IMG/VR virus record: IMGVR_UViG_3300008262_004997
Location: 1 to 46,749 of that record
Direction: 5' to 3' (one strand)
Source of the DNA: a virus
Length of the DNA stretch: 46,749 bases
The number at the start of each line of letters is the position of its first letter. Position 1 is the first letter of the stretch. A program made the position numbers and the translations under genes. Below are positions 1 through 8,748 of the stretch, in pieces. The notes below the pieces were generated by a model that saw only the letters and a list, made by a program, of their open reading frames with translations, made no database searches and had not been told where the DNA came from.

Positions 1-830
1 AAATTAATGAGCTCGAGGAAGCTATCAGTAGCGAAAAAAATATAGAAGGGGTCATTCATTTTGCAGCACTAAAATCTGTCTCCGATTCTGTTGATAATCC
101 TTTGGAGTATTATGATAACAATGTAACAGGATTACTAAATATCCTTAAAATTATAGAGAAAAATAACATCAGTAGATTCGTTTTTTCTTCCTCTTGTACT
201 GTTTACGGGATACCTGATACATTTCCTGTTTCAGAAAAAGAACCCCTAAAGGAACCTATATCCCCTTACGGGTGGACTAAATACATTGGTGAAAAGATAA
301 TAAACCAATGGTCATTAAAAAACAAAACTAATTGTATATTGTTAAGATATTTTAATCCTATAGGTGCACATCCATCAGGTTTAATAGGAGAGTTACCAAA
401 CGGGATACCCAACAATTTAGTTCCTTATATAACACAAACTGCATCAGGAACTAGAGATTTTCTTACTATATATGGGGACAGTTACGACACTCCTGATGGA
501 ACTTGTATAAGGGATTTTATACATGTTTGTGATCTAGCTGAAGCTCATGTTTGTGCATTAAGTTATAATAACAAGGATGTCCACCCTTCTTTTTTTAATA
601 TAGGAACAGGGAGAGGATACAGTGTTAAAGAGTTAGTGGAAACTTTTGAAATTGTAAATAACCTTAAAGTTAAGACGAAAATAGGAGAAAAGAGGCAGGG
701 AGATATTCCTAAAATATGGGCTGCGACAGAAAAATCTAACGATGTACTGGGATGGAGGCACAAATTTAGTATTGAAGAAGCTTTGGTTGATTCATGGAGA
801 TGGGAAAAAAAATTAAGAAACATTAAATAA
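1..830 (+). CDS. galE: UDP-glucose 4-epimerase (GalE-type), 5'-truncated by window edge
   Basis: This extended short-chain dehydrogenase interconverts UDP-glucose and UDP-galactose (or the N-acetyl forms) in the cytoplasm for surface-sugar synthesis. The frame is open from base 3, so the true start and the N-terminal Rossmann glycine motif lie outside the window. The visible part begins just before the conserved VIHFAALKSVSDSV segment. It then shows FSSSCTVYG with the catalytic Ser/Thr region, the YGWTK Tyr-x3-Lys pair, a LRYFNPIGAHPSG segment and the IRDFIHVCDLAEAH segment, all classic for GalE. About 275 residues are present against a usual 330-340, so roughly 60 are missing at the edge. 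A TTG at 102 lies inside the conserved domain and is not the start. It leads the sugar gene cluster, and gmd follows after 21 bases. The family call is secure; the exact substrate (Glc or GlcNAc) is not. Confidence 0.92.
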   Translation, partial: INELEEAISSEKNIEGVIHFAALKSVSDSVDNPLEYYDNNVTGLLNILKIIEKNNISRFVFSSSCTVYGIPDTFPVSEKEPLKEPISPYGWTKYIGEKIINQWSLKNKTNCILLRYFNPIGAHPSGLIGELPNGIPNNLVPYITQTASGTRDFLTIYGDSYDTPDGTCIRDFIHVCDLAEAHVCALSYNNKDVHPSFFNIGTGRGYSVKELVETFEIVNNLKVKTKIGEKRQGDIPKIWAATEKSNDVLGWRHKFSIEEALVDSWRWEKKLRNIK

Positions 831-1669
<839 letters not shown>

Positions 1670-1680
<11 letters not shown>

Positions 1681-2248
1681 AGCTCTTTTAGATAAAGAAG
1701 TAGAACAAATAAAAAGGATACCGATCCAGAGAGTAAGTAATCTAGTTTCTCAAATAAGTAGATACATTGGACACGGAAGAATAATAACATCTGGAATGGG
1801 TAAAGCTGGACAAATAGCACACACGTTTGCCACTACTCTATCCTCGACAGGAACTCCAGCTTTTTTCTTGCATCCGTCCGAAGCCCAGCATGGTGACTTA
1901 GGAATAGTTCAGCCAGGAGACGTAATCATAGTTTTTAGTAACTCTGGTAAAACAAGAGAAGTTTTAGAACTCATTGATCTAGTACACAACTTAGAATATA
2001 GTAATTACATATTTGCTATAGTTGGAACTAAAAGCGATGATATCTCTATAAAATGTGCAGATTATATCGAGTTTGGCCCAGTTGAAGAGATATGTCCCAT
2101 TGGATTAACACCAACAACTTCCACAACTTGTATGTCTGTGATATCAGATTTAATAGTTGTTGGTCTGATGGATAAAAACAATTTTACTAAGAAAGAATAC
2201 TCAAAATTACACCATGGCGGATATCTCGGCGACAAATCAAGAAACTAA
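1670..2248 (+). CDS. kdsD: D-arabinose-5-phosphate isomerase-like SIS-domain protein, no CBS domains
   Basis: This is a sugar-phosphate isomerase of the KdsD/GutQ type, which converts ribulose-5-phosphate to arabinose-5-phosphate, the first committed step to KDO. The whole 192 aa is one SIS domain. SGMGKAGQIA lies at 41-50, HPSEAQHGDLG at 68-78 (the KdsD signature), SNSGKT at 90-95, then LTPTTSTT. A C-terminal HHGGYLGDK matches the HPGG-LG linker of KdsD. Cellular KdsD is about 320-330 aa with two CBS domains after that linker; here the protein stops there, so regulation through CBS is absent. ATG 1670 overlaps the end of gmd by 11 bases, and the stop overlaps kdsA by 35, which suggests translational coupling. 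The direct kdsA neighbour strongly supports the KDO role over other SIS functions. Confidence 0.86.
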
Positions 2249-3014
2249 AATATTAATAGCGGGTCCTTGTGTTATTCAAAGCTGGGACACTTGCCAGGAG
2301 ATAGCAATAGAAATAAAAAGACTTGGCGAGCTTTTTAACTTCCAACCAGTCTTTAAGGGAAGCTGGGATAAAGCCAACAGAACATCACACGAGAGCTTCA
2401 GAGGAATAGATAAAAATAGAGCTCTAGAAATTCTATTTAGAATAAGAGAGCATTTAGGTATTTCCACAATAACGGATGTCCACGAGGCATCTCAAGTTGA
2501 AGAGGTTTCTAAATATGTAGATTTTTTACAGATCCCTGCTTTCCTATGCAGACAAACAGATCTTATCGAAGCTTGTGCAAAATCTGGAAATCCCACTCTG
2601 ATAAAGAAGGGACAATTCCTTTCTCCTGAATCTTGCTCTTATATAGAGGACAAATTCTATAGTGCTGGCGGATCTAGGATGATGATTTGTGAGAGGGGAA
2701 ATTCTTTTGGATACAAAGATCTTATAGTGGATGCTACATCGATTCCTAGGTTAAGAAACTCATGTCAAAGATCACTGATAGCTCTTGACTGTACTCACAG
2801 TTTACAGAAACCAAACGTGGAAGGTAAAACAGGAGGAAATGCTAGCCTTATCGAGGATATGGTTAGGTATGGTGCGGTAATGGGTGCGGATGCTTTGTTC
2901 ATAGAAACGCACCCATATCCACATCTCTCACCATCGGACTCTGAAAATATGTTGGAGTTATCTAAATTAGAGGAAGTATTATCAAACGCAAGAAGAATAT
3001 ACAATGCGGGATAA
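2214..3014 (+). CDS. kdsA: 3-deoxy-D-manno-octulosonate-8-phosphate synthase (KdsA), metal-dependent type
   Basis: The enzyme condenses phosphoenolpyruvate with arabinose-5-phosphate to KDO-8-phosphate in the cytoplasm. The 266 aa align along the full DAHP-synthase/KdsA barrel: AGPCVIQS at 16-23, FKGSWDKANRTS, ITDVHEASQ, LQIPAFLCRQTDLIEA, KKGQFLSPE, CERGNSFGY, DCTHSLQKPN and FIETHPYPH. Cys19 in AGPC marks the metal-dependent class (Aquifex-like). The metal-free E. coli class has Asn at that place. Length is close to the usual 270-285. It overlaps kdsD (35 bases) and the following glycosyltransferase gene (11 bases), so it sits inside a tightly coupled operon. KdsC and KdsB are not in the window and may be supplied by the host. 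Confidence 0.95.
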   Translation: MADISATNQETKILIAGPCVIQSWDTCQEIAIEIKRLGELFNFQPVFKGSWDKANRTSHESFRGIDKNRALEILFRIREHLGISTITDVHEASQVEEVSKYVDFLQIPAFLCRQTDLIEACAKSGNPTLIKKGQFLSPESCSYIEDKFYSAGGSRMMICERGNSFGYKDLIVDATSIPRLRNSCQRSLIALDCTHSLQKPNVEGKTGGNASLIEDMVRYGAVMGADALFIETHPYPHLSPSDSENMLELSKLEEVLSNARRIYNAG

Positions 3015-3711
3015 GCTGTTAGATGTAGTTATAGTTAGCTATGCAAAGGATGACTATTGTAAGGATCTTACCAGGGATTGTATACTTTCCTTAATATCTT
3101 CTGAAAGAAATTTCCATGAGCTGTTTAATATAATAGTTGTTGAGTCAGAACCGGGCGTTAAATGGGAATACATGTCCGAATGTGTATCAACTTATGAGGC
3201 TCCTCTTCCCTATGGATATCATAAATTTTTAAATTTCGGTAGGAAGAAAGGAAGTTCTCCGTGGGTTGCTTTATGTAATAACGACCTAGAGTTTAAACCT
3301 AACTGGTTCACTAATATATTAAAAGCTTCTGATGCTTTTCCACAATTTATGTCATTCTCTCCTATATGTCCTAAGACACAAAGTTTGTATGGCATATACG
3401 AGAACACTGGGCTCATAAAAGGGTACGAGATAAGAAAACACATATCTGGATGGTGTATCGTTCATAAGAGACAAATATATGATGTAATAGGAGATCTTGA
3501 CGAGAGGTTCCATCATTGGTTTTGTGATAATGACTATTCAATGGAATTAGCTAAAAACAATTTGGAGCATGCTCTTGTGACAGATTCTGTTGTTGTTCAT
3601 CATGATAAAAATATCGGCAAGACAACAGAAAGGGTAATAAAGGACTATGATCTAATGCACAAGATGACTAGTGGATCTTATCCTATTTTTAAAGAAAAGT
3701 GGAATTTATAA
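3004..3711 (+). CDS. Glycosyltransferase, GT-A fold, family 2-like
   Basis: A probable sugar transferase acting on a surface glycan or another acceptor. The 235-aa protein starts with a beta strand VVIVSYAKDD typical of GT2. It continues with FNIIVVESEPG and LNFGRKKGSSPWVALCNNDLEF, where CNND occupies the place of the DXD metal/nucleotide motif. The later ISGWCIVHKRQIYDVIGDLDERF and WFCDNDYSMEL match the acceptor-side ED-Y region of GT2 enzymes. No membrane segment is visible, so it is probably soluble. It overlaps kdsA by 11 bases and is followed by a methyltransferase, a common pairing in phage and capsule sugar clusters. Donor and acceptor cannot be read from the sequence. Confidence 0.78.
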   Translation: MRDKLLDVVIVSYAKDDYCKDLTRDCILSLISSERNFHELFNIIVVESEPGVKWEYMSECVSTYEAPLPYGYHKFLNFGRKKGSSPWVALCNNDLEFKPNWFTNILKASDAFPQFMSFSPICPKTQSLYGIYENTGLIKGYEIRKHISGWCIVHKRQIYDVIGDLDERFHHWFCDNDYSMELAKNNLEHALVTDSVVVHHDKNIGKTTERVIKDYDLMHKMTSGSYPIFKEKWNL

Positions 3712-3720
3712 AAATCACAT

Positions 3721-4341
3721 ATGACTAGATACGACATAATTAATAGAATAATAGAAAACAAAGGGTATAAGGATTATTTAGAGATAGGAGTAAGAGACGG
3801 TGAATGCTTCAAAGAGATCTGCTGTGAAAATAAGATTGGTGTGGATCCTAATCCCACATCAAACCACACGACTCATATAATGACTTCGGATGTTTTCTTC
3901 GAGAGGTTAGATCAGGATAAAAAATTTGATTTAATTTTTATCGACGGGCTTCATCTAGATTTCCAAGTTGATAGGGATATAGAAAACTCTTTAGAACATC
4001 TTTCTGAGGGAGGAACTATAGTACTACACGACTGTAATCCCCCAACTAAACATCATGCAGCAGAAAGCCCTGTTTTTACCTATCCGGCTAATGGTAATTG
4101 GAACGGAACTGTTTATCTCTCTCTTATAAAACTTAGACTATATAAAAATGATGTTAAATTGGTTACTGTTGACACTGATTGGGGGGTTGGAATTTTAACT
4201 AAAGATGTAAGTGAGTCTTTAGATGCTTTTCCTAATGATGCAATATCGTGGGAATTTTTCTACAGTTACAGAAATGAGATATTAGATTTGATTTCGCCAG
4301 ATGAATTTGATGAGCTATATCCAATTTACAAAGAAGTTTAA
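3721..4341 (+). CDS. Class I SAM-dependent methyltransferase (Methyltransf_24-like)
   Basis: A 206-aa methyltransferase. The SAM site shows motif I as YLEIGVRDGECF (residues 20-31), then an acidic strand end at IGVDPNP, motif IV as FDLIFIDGLHLDFQVDRDIE, and motif VI as LSEGGTIVLHDCNPP. This arrangement, with DGLH and LHDCNP, is typical of the small methyltransferases found beside glycosyltransferases in surface-polysaccharide loci. The start is ATG 3721, nine bases after the upstream stop, with no Shine-Dalgarno sequence. The target is unknown; O-methylation of a sugar is the natural guess from context. Confidence 0.8.
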   Translation: MTRYDIINRIIENKGYKDYLEIGVRDGECFKEICCENKIGVDPNPTSNHTTHIMTSDVFFERLDQDKKFDLIFIDGLHLDFQVDRDIENSLEHLSEGGTIVLHDCNPPTKHHAAESPVFTYPANGNWNGTVYLSLIKLRLYKNDVKLVTVDTDWGVGILTKDVSESLDAFPNDAISWEFFYSYRNEILDLISPDEFDELYPIYKEV

Positions 4342-4362
4342 TTTTGAAATTATTTAGCTAGG

Positions 4363-4375
4363 GTGGAATATAAGA
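4363..4375 (+). promoter_or_regulatory. Candidate phage promoter element, GG-ATATA type
   Basis: GGTGGAATATAAG lies in the 40-base gap after the methyltransferase, 7 bases before ATG 4382. It resembles AT-box elements in five other gaps of this window (6225, 12956, 22400, 32273, 44396). No -35 partner is evident, as in T4 late promoters, whose box is TATAAATA. The assignment is inference only. Confidence 0.25.
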
Positions 4376-4381
4376 GTTATT

Positions 4382-4645
4382 ATGATTATAGAAAAAGGCC
4401 ATAAGCTGGTTATTTCTAAAGAGAATGGAAAAGCTCACGTAGAAATAGCAAGACATAAGCAAGATTACATGGATAATATACTCGTAATAAACAGCATAGG
4501 TAGCAAAAGATTCGAGGATGTTTGGATAATAGAAAAGGATCTAGATGCTTGGCTTTATACCATAAATAAAGAAGGTTTTACAAAGATAAAAACAATAGAA
4601 GATGTGGAATCTCCTAAAAAAGATAGTAAAAAGAAAAAAGGATAA
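4382..4645 (+). CDS. Small hypothetical protein
   Basis: An 87-aa protein that I do not recognise. It opens with a beta-rich segment (MIIEKGHKLVIS, KAHVEIARHK), contains a central WIIEKDLDAWLYTI segment, and ends in a very basic tail SPKKDSKKKKG. No signal peptide or membrane segment is visible. ATG 4382 follows the only sizeable gap in this part of the map (40 bases), so it probably begins a new transcript. The next gene starts one base after its stop. Confidence 0.6.
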   Translation: MIIEKGHKLVISKENGKAHVEIARHKQDYMDNILVINSIGSKRFEDVWIIEKDLDAWLYTINKEGFTKIKTIEDVESPKKDSKKKKG

Positions 4646-4646
4646 C

Positions 4647-5225
4647 ATGGAAAACATAGAAGAAATTGATATAGAAATTCTTGATAACGAACTAAAACCC
4701 TTTCTTTATAAATGGACGAAAGGAGATAACTCTGGAAGTGTGTCCGAATATGAAAGTGTTTTTAAGGATCCTACCACAGGGATAATATGGATCAATTTTA
4801 GAGGAGGAACAAGAATAAACTACAATTTGCTTAATGAATATATGATGCAAATTGAGCCTTCTGCTATTATACATAATGAGCCGATATCTCAAAATAATCT
4901 TCCTATTAAAAATGTAATGTTGTCTGAATCAAAGGCTAAAGTTCCAGATTTAGAAAATCCTATAGTTTCTCTTTTACAAAAACAAAAACCCAACTGGGTT
5001 GAGGTTGGAATTAATCTCAAATTAAATTTACCAACTAAGAGTCTTTATAATGTTCTAACCTCATCTTTTGAAGATGCTGAGGAGGAAATTATAGAGTTTG
5101 TTGTTAGAGATCTTGATATTGAAATAATCAAGGAGAGTCTGAGGATAAATATAAAAGATATATATAAATCAAATGGAACTTTACGAAAAGGCGGATCAAA
5201 CGGTAATACAAAAAACGAGGAATAG
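4647..5225 (+). CDS. Hypothetical protein, acidic, alpha/beta
   Basis: A 192-aa protein with no family I can name. ATG 4647 is preferred over the in-frame ATG 4602. It lies one base after the upstream stop and behind AAAGGATAAC, and the extra 15 codons would only read the upstream lysine-rich tail in another frame. The N-terminus is acidic (MENIEEIDIEILDNEL). The middle segment TTGIIWINFRGGTRINYNLL looks like a small beta sheet. The C-terminus VSLLQKQKPNWVEVGINLKLNLPTK then an acidic helix EDAEEEIIEFVVRDLDIEIIKESL looks like a packing or assembly helix. The 3' end overlaps the Nudix gene by 53 bases. Confidence 0.6.
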   Translation: MENIEEIDIEILDNELKPFLYKWTKGDNSGSVSEYESVFKDPTTGIIWINFRGGTRINYNLLNEYMMQIEPSAIIHNEPISQNNLPIKNVMLSESKAKVPDLENPIVSLLQKQKPNWVEVGINLKLNLPTKSLYNVLTSSFEDAEEEIIEFVVRDLDIEIIKESLRINIKDIYKSNGTLRKGGSNGNTKNEE

Positions 5226-5730
5226 AGAGGTCGTTGAAATAGACGGTCACCTATTTATTAGACAGATAAATCCTGGCGTTATAATAATGCCTTTTACTGT
5301 GGATGATTCTGGATTTCCAAATAAGATAGGAATAATATCGGAGGTTCTAGATCAAAGACCAGGAGGAATGGCTAAGACCCTTATTACCGGTTCACAAGAT
5401 GATAAGGACGATAACATATACCAGACTGCAGTTAGAGAAATGGAAGAAGAGTCTGGCTTTCTAGTAGAAGATCTTAAAAGATGGAAATTCTTGGGAAGCT
5501 TATACACTTCAAAAATGGTTATTAACTCTAATCCATGTTTTGCTGTCAATATAACCGGACTAGTTTCAGGAGAAAGAAAAACAGATGGATCTACTTCAGA
5601 GAAGAACACTAAATTCGAATTGGTTACAGTTGCAGAAGCTCTTAATCTAGAGGATTCTCTAGTCAGCACGCTTTTTATAAAAACTTTTAAAGACATTTTT
5701 AATAAAGAAGAAGATGAATCTACCAAATAG
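5173..5730 (+). CDS. Nudix hydrolase
   Basis: This 185-aa protein would cleave nucleoside diphosphates linked to another moiety (for example NDP-sugars, ADP-ribose or capped RNA ends). The Nudix helix is visible as AVREMEEESGF around residues 86-96, matching REUXEEXGU, with the Glu residues that bind metal. The usual upstream Glu of GX5E is replaced by Asp in the DDKDDNIYQTA stretch. Flanking strands (PGVIIMPFTVDD, KWKFLGSLYTSKMV-like region) fit the fold. The start at ATG 5173 lies inside the preceding gene; the next Met is at residue 40, too late for the fold. The C-terminal acidic tail overlaps a 56-codon basic ORF. The specific substrate is unknown; the position after the sugar module makes NDP-sugars possible. 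Confidence 0.82.
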   Translation: MELYEKADQTVIQKTRNREVVEIDGHLFIRQINPGVIIMPFTVDDSGFPNKIGIISEVLDQRPGGMAKTLITGSQDDKDDNIYQTAVREMEEESGFLVEDLKRWKFLGSLYTSKMVINSNPCFAVNITGLVSGERKTDGSTSEKNTKFELVTVAEALNLEDSLVSTLFIKTFKDIFNKEEDESTK

Positions 5731-5884
5731 AAAGGAAAGAAGAAAGATGGCTAAGGAGATGGGTCTCCTCAGCAACAAAACAAATCCTGCAAAAGAAGAC
5801 TCTAGGGAAAGATCTAAAGCAATGGGAAACTTGCTAAGACTTAGAAATTTAACTGAGCAAAGAAATAGAAAAAAAGATAATTGA
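5714..5884 (+). CDS. Small basic hypothetical protein (56 aa)
   Basis: ATG 5714 to TGA 5884 encodes 56 residues beginning MNLPNRKERRKMAKEMGLL and ending TEQRNRKKDN. It is strongly basic (about 16 Arg/Lys) and probably helical. It overlaps the Nudix gene by 17 bases and fills what would otherwise be a 150-base gap in a very compact region, which supports it as a real gene. The composition suggests nucleic-acid or virion-scaffold contact, but no function can be assigned. Confidence 0.55.
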   Translation: MNLPNRKERRKMAKEMGLLSNKTNPAKEDSRERSKAMGNLLRLRNLTEQRNRKKDN

Positions 5885-5891
5885 TTCTATA

Positions 5892-6215
5892 GTGGATATA
5901 AGATCATTTATAATTCCTAAAGCAGATAAGCTTAAAACTTTAAATCAGGATTCTTGTGGTGGATTTCACGTAATAGATGTTAATCTTTGGTTTAAAGCAA
6001 ACAATCTTACCCCTTCTTCGATGAATGAAATAAGACAGTACATTTTTGAAGAGTGGCTCCACAAAAAAATATCAGGCTCTAAAACAAAGATGTCTAACGG
6101 ATGTAGTCTTATCATCGTCTATGATAGTCCAACCGATCCCTTTATTGCTCTATTAAAACAGAAAATCGTAGAGATATTAGATTACGATTTTTGCGATGTT
6201 GTTTTAATGGACTAA
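5892..6215 (+). CDS. Hypothetical protein (about 107 aa)
   Basis: An unrecognised alpha/beta protein with segments CGGFHVIDVNLWFKANNL, MNEIRQYIFEEWLHKKI, CSLIIVYDSPTDPFIALL and DYDFCDVVLMD. The annotated start is GTG 5892. The frame stays open back to a CTG at 5853, giving a natural-looking helical N-terminus LSKEIEKKIIDSIVDIRSF that overlaps the small upstream ORF. The real start may therefore be CTG or another rare codon. No Shine-Dalgarno sequence is visible for either. It is the last gene before the tail block. Confidence 0.55.
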   Translation: MDIRSFIIPKADKLKTLNQDSCGGFHVIDVNLWFKANNLTPSSMNEIRQYIFEEWLHKKISGSKTKMSNGCSLIIVYDSPTDPFIALLKQKIVEILDYDFCDVVLMD

Positions 6216-6224
6216 ATAAAAAAA

Positions 6225-6237
6225 GGGTATATATGAT
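6225..6237 (+). promoter_or_regulatory. Candidate phage promoter element, GG-TATATA type
   Basis: GGGTATATATGAT sits directly before ATG 6238, the first gene of the tail block. It resembles the AT-boxes in five other gaps of the window. The position is very close to the start, so it could equally act only as an unstructured AT-rich leader. Confidence 0.25.
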
Positions 6238-8118
6238 ATGTCACAATTAACCCAGGATCCTAATATAAATAGTACAACTGGATTGCAAAATGCAGGGACT
6301 GTTTTATCAGACATTCAGAAGTACAATACTCAAGGTATTTACACCTTTGATTCCGATAAGGTATTTGCCACCTATGAGTTATCTGAATTAAAAACATTAC
6401 CTAAAAGTTTATTTTACGATGCAGCAACTTCTGATGGGGTATACCGTGGATTATTTGCTTACTATGTTTTAGGTAGGGGCGAGAATGTTAAATACCATCA
6501 ATCTGAATTAAATGCAGGGGTATCTAAAATAACACCTCAAGCTTCCAGAAATCCTACTGCAAAACAGATAATAGATGAGGTAAGTGGTGGAACACAATAT
6601 CCTAATTATATAAATCCTAAAAGCCCATATAGGGGACAGATTTATAATGTTAAGGATTTTATATTTTGTAAATATTATGGTATAATCCCGAATAACAGGA
6701 TGCTAACTCTAAGAAGGTTTGCTTATCCGACATTAGATTCGCTTAGAGTTATGGCGGACGATAAAGTGGGGGATTTCTCTATAGATTCACAGAATGGCTC
6801 AAGTAATACAGTTTCTTATAAACAAGTCAGTATCCCAAATCTAGGTAAATTACAAGATGTCACTGGAGCAATGAATACCTCTTTACCAGTATCACAGCTT
6901 GTTAGTTATTTTGGGGAAGGCACGGGTAACAATTTAAGCACTATCCTTGGAATAGATACCGGACTAAATTTTTCAATGCAGACGCAAGAGCCAGTAAAAA
7001 GCGAAAACACAGGCGATCCTGGTTTAATGAATACTCCTTATGGGGATTTAGTGAAGGCAGCGATTACTAGTGGTGAAAATTCTATTTCAGATACGGATTT
7101 AGAATCCTTAGATAAATTAGTAGGAACATTTTTAGCACCGGAAAAACAGATAAATCTTTTACAGAGAGCTCTATTAGACGAAGCCGTTACTGCTGAGGGT
7201 CCTTTATCAAAAAAGATATTTGTTAATGTTAACACAGTTAATCAAATAAACACTAGATCTCAGGGGTTTAACGGAGGAACTAATAGTTTTACAATAAATT
7301 TTGATTTCACGTTAAATTCTGCTGGGCAAATAAATTCTAAGCTACTTTTCTTAGATTTGATGACTAACGTTTTTTCTATCGCAACAGATTACGGACAATT
7401 CTTAACTCCTGAAATAAGAATACAACAGACTAGTGTTGGTTTAGGATTTCCTGGGGGTCCAGCAAAATATGCACAATCTATAACTGATCCCATAGGATAT
7501 ATTAGAGATATAGTGAGTAAAATGCTTTCTTCTAGTGAGGTGGAAAGACAGTTAAAAGCTGAACAGAGTGTCACTAGCGATCTTAAGCAAATCGCTGAGG
7601 ATATGAATAAATTCATTTATAAACCGGATGAGGGATTAGACCCTAGCTCTAAACTTTATAAGTCTATAGCAGTTTTAATCTCTGATCTTTTTCTTAAAAA
7701 GATTTATTATAGCCCAATAATGCTAAGTGGATATCCCACAGGGGAATGGCATCTTACCGTGGGAAATCCATTAAATCCTATTGCCATGATGGGTAACTTA
7801 ATATGTAAGAACGTAAAAATTAATTTTAACGATGAGCTAGGGCCAGACGATTTTCCCACTGAAATGAAAGTACAAATAACGCTTGAGCCCGGTAGACAAA
7901 GACATCGTGGAGATTGGGAGTCGATGTTTAACAGGGGTAACGGAAGATTATATCTTGGTCAACTTGTTTCTAGCAGAGAATCAACAAATGCTTGGATTAA
8001 TTCTCAAGGTGTATTTGTTAATGATACCGATGGTAAAAATATCTATAACATTGTACAAGATAATATAAATCCAAACACAGGAACAGAAACGAATGCAACT
8101 ATAGGACCTGTACAGTAA
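6238..8118 (+). CDS. Tail/baseplate structural protein (unassigned, 626 aa)
   Basis: A soluble virion-type protein rich in Asn, Ser and Gly, without signal or membrane segments. Residues about 130-165 (IFCKYYGIIPNNRMLTLRRFAYP) and the C-terminal region about 495-590 look like structured beta domains. The latter includes GYPTGEWHLTVGNPLNPIA, MMGNLICKNVKINF, a GPDDFP turn and ITLEPGRQRHRGDWESMF. That C-terminal pattern resembles tail-tube or tube-initiator proteins of jumbo myoviruses, from memory of the family rather than a search. It precedes gp53-, gp27- and gp5-like genes, which supports a place at the baseplate hub or tube. T4 gp48 or gp54 counterparts are possible but not demonstrated. 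Confidence 0.65.
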   Translation: MSQLTQDPNINSTTGLQNAGTVLSDIQKYNTQGIYTFDSDKVFATYELSELKTLPKSLFYDAATSDGVYRGLFAYYVLGRGENVKYHQSELNAGVSKITPQASRNPTAKQIIDEVSGGTQYPNYINPKSPYRGQIYNVKDFIFCKYYGIIPNNRMLTLRRFAYPTLDSLRVMADDKVGDFSIDSQNGSSNTVSYKQVSIPNLGKLQDVTGAMNTSLPVSQLVSYFGEGTGNNLSTILGIDTGLNFSMQTQEPVKSENTGDPGLMNTPYGDLVKAAITSGENSISDTDLESLDKLVGTFLAPEKQINLLQRALLDEAVTAEGPLSKKIFVNVNTVNQINTRSQGFNGGTNSFTINFDFTLNSAGQINSKLLFLDLMTNVFSIATDYGQFLTPEIRIQQTSVGLGFPGGPAKYAQSITDPIGYIRDIVSKMLSSSEVERQLKAEQSVTSDLKQIAEDMNKFIYKPDEGLDPSSKLYKSIAVLISDLFLKKIYYSPIMLSGYPTGEWHLTVGNPLNPIAMMGNLICKNVKINFNDELGPDDFPTEMKVQITLEPGRQRHRGDWESMFNRGNGRLYLGQLVSSRESTNAWINSQGVFVNDTDGKNIYNIVQDNINPNTGTETNATIGPVQ

Positions 8119-8140
8119 AAAATAAAAAAATAGATTAGTT

Positions 8141-8746
8141 ATGCTAACAATTGATGTTATAGAAAATAAGCCATTTTTTATTAATCCGCAAAACGGTCAA
8201 AGGTGCTTGGATCTAGTTGCTCCCTCATGGAACACTAGAACAATAAGATACACTATAAAAAATATAGCTATAGTAACGGACGAAACTGAAATGAGGCCAG
8301 ATTTGGTTTCTATGATTTACCTTTCAGAAATGTCTACTCTTGGGACTATGCTAAAATTAAATGGTATATCCAATCCTCTTAGCGTTAAAAGAGGTGAGAT
8401 ACTTTTTATACCGGGTGATGAGATGGTGAGCGAGCTTTTTAGAAGTGGTGAAGCGGTCAACAACCAAAAGCAAAAAGCCAGATCATTCAGAAAAGAATTA
8501 CAAGAAAAAATATCGCAGGTTAGTAAAGAAAGATTGGAATATTTAAATTCTAAGAATATATCAAATCTTGCTGAAACCCCTCTGCCACCTAACCTGTTAA
8601 AAGAAGGACAACAGCAGATACTAGTTACAGAAGGGAGATTAATATTTGGCCCTGATATAGGACAATGTAAAACTAGGACTAAGAAAAACGTATCTGTTAC
8701 TGATATAAAAACTAAATTAGCTCAAAAGAACATTTTTAAAAGATAA
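8141..8746 (+). CDS. Baseplate wedge protein, gp53-like with LysM-like domain
   Basis: A 201-aa protein. Residues about 50-95 form a LysM-like unit: MRPDLVSMIYLSEMSTLGTM followed by LKLNGISNPLSVKRGEILFIPG. It has the two-helix layout and the closing hydrophobic strand of LysM. T4 gp53, the wedge protein bridging to the hub, also carries such a domain and is of similar size (196 aa). A basic helical part follows (KQKARSFRKELQEKISQVSKERL). It lies 2 bases before the gp27-like hub gene, which fits a baseplate role. A cell-wall-binding LysM role is less likely, as no enzyme domain or signal peptide is present. Confidence 0.68.
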   Translation: MLTIDVIENKPFFINPQNGQRCLDLVAPSWNTRTIRYTIKNIAIVTDETEMRPDLVSMIYLSEMSTLGTMLKLNGISNPLSVKRGEILFIPGDEMVSELFRSGEAVNNQKQKARSFRKELQEKISQVSKERLEYLNSKNISNLAETPLPPNLLKEGQQQILVTEGRLIFGPDIGQCKTRTKKNVSVTDIKTKLAQKNIFKR

Positions 8747-8748
8747 TA

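Noticed and set aside
563-823. Minus-strand ORFs opposite galE and many other long genes (for example 10353-10757, 35998-36498, 46398-46697)
   Set aside because: They lie wholly or almost wholly inside well-supported + strand genes, lack recognisable domains and have low-complexity translations typical of antisense reading.
4602-4646. Upstream ATG for the 4647 gene
   Set aside because: The extra codons only re-read the Lys-rich end of the previous gene, and ATG 4647 has a better position and leader.
8141-8746. LysM endolysin or cell-wall-binding lysis protein
   Set aside because: No catalytic domain or signal peptide; size, LysM position and neighbours fit the gp53 wedge protein better.
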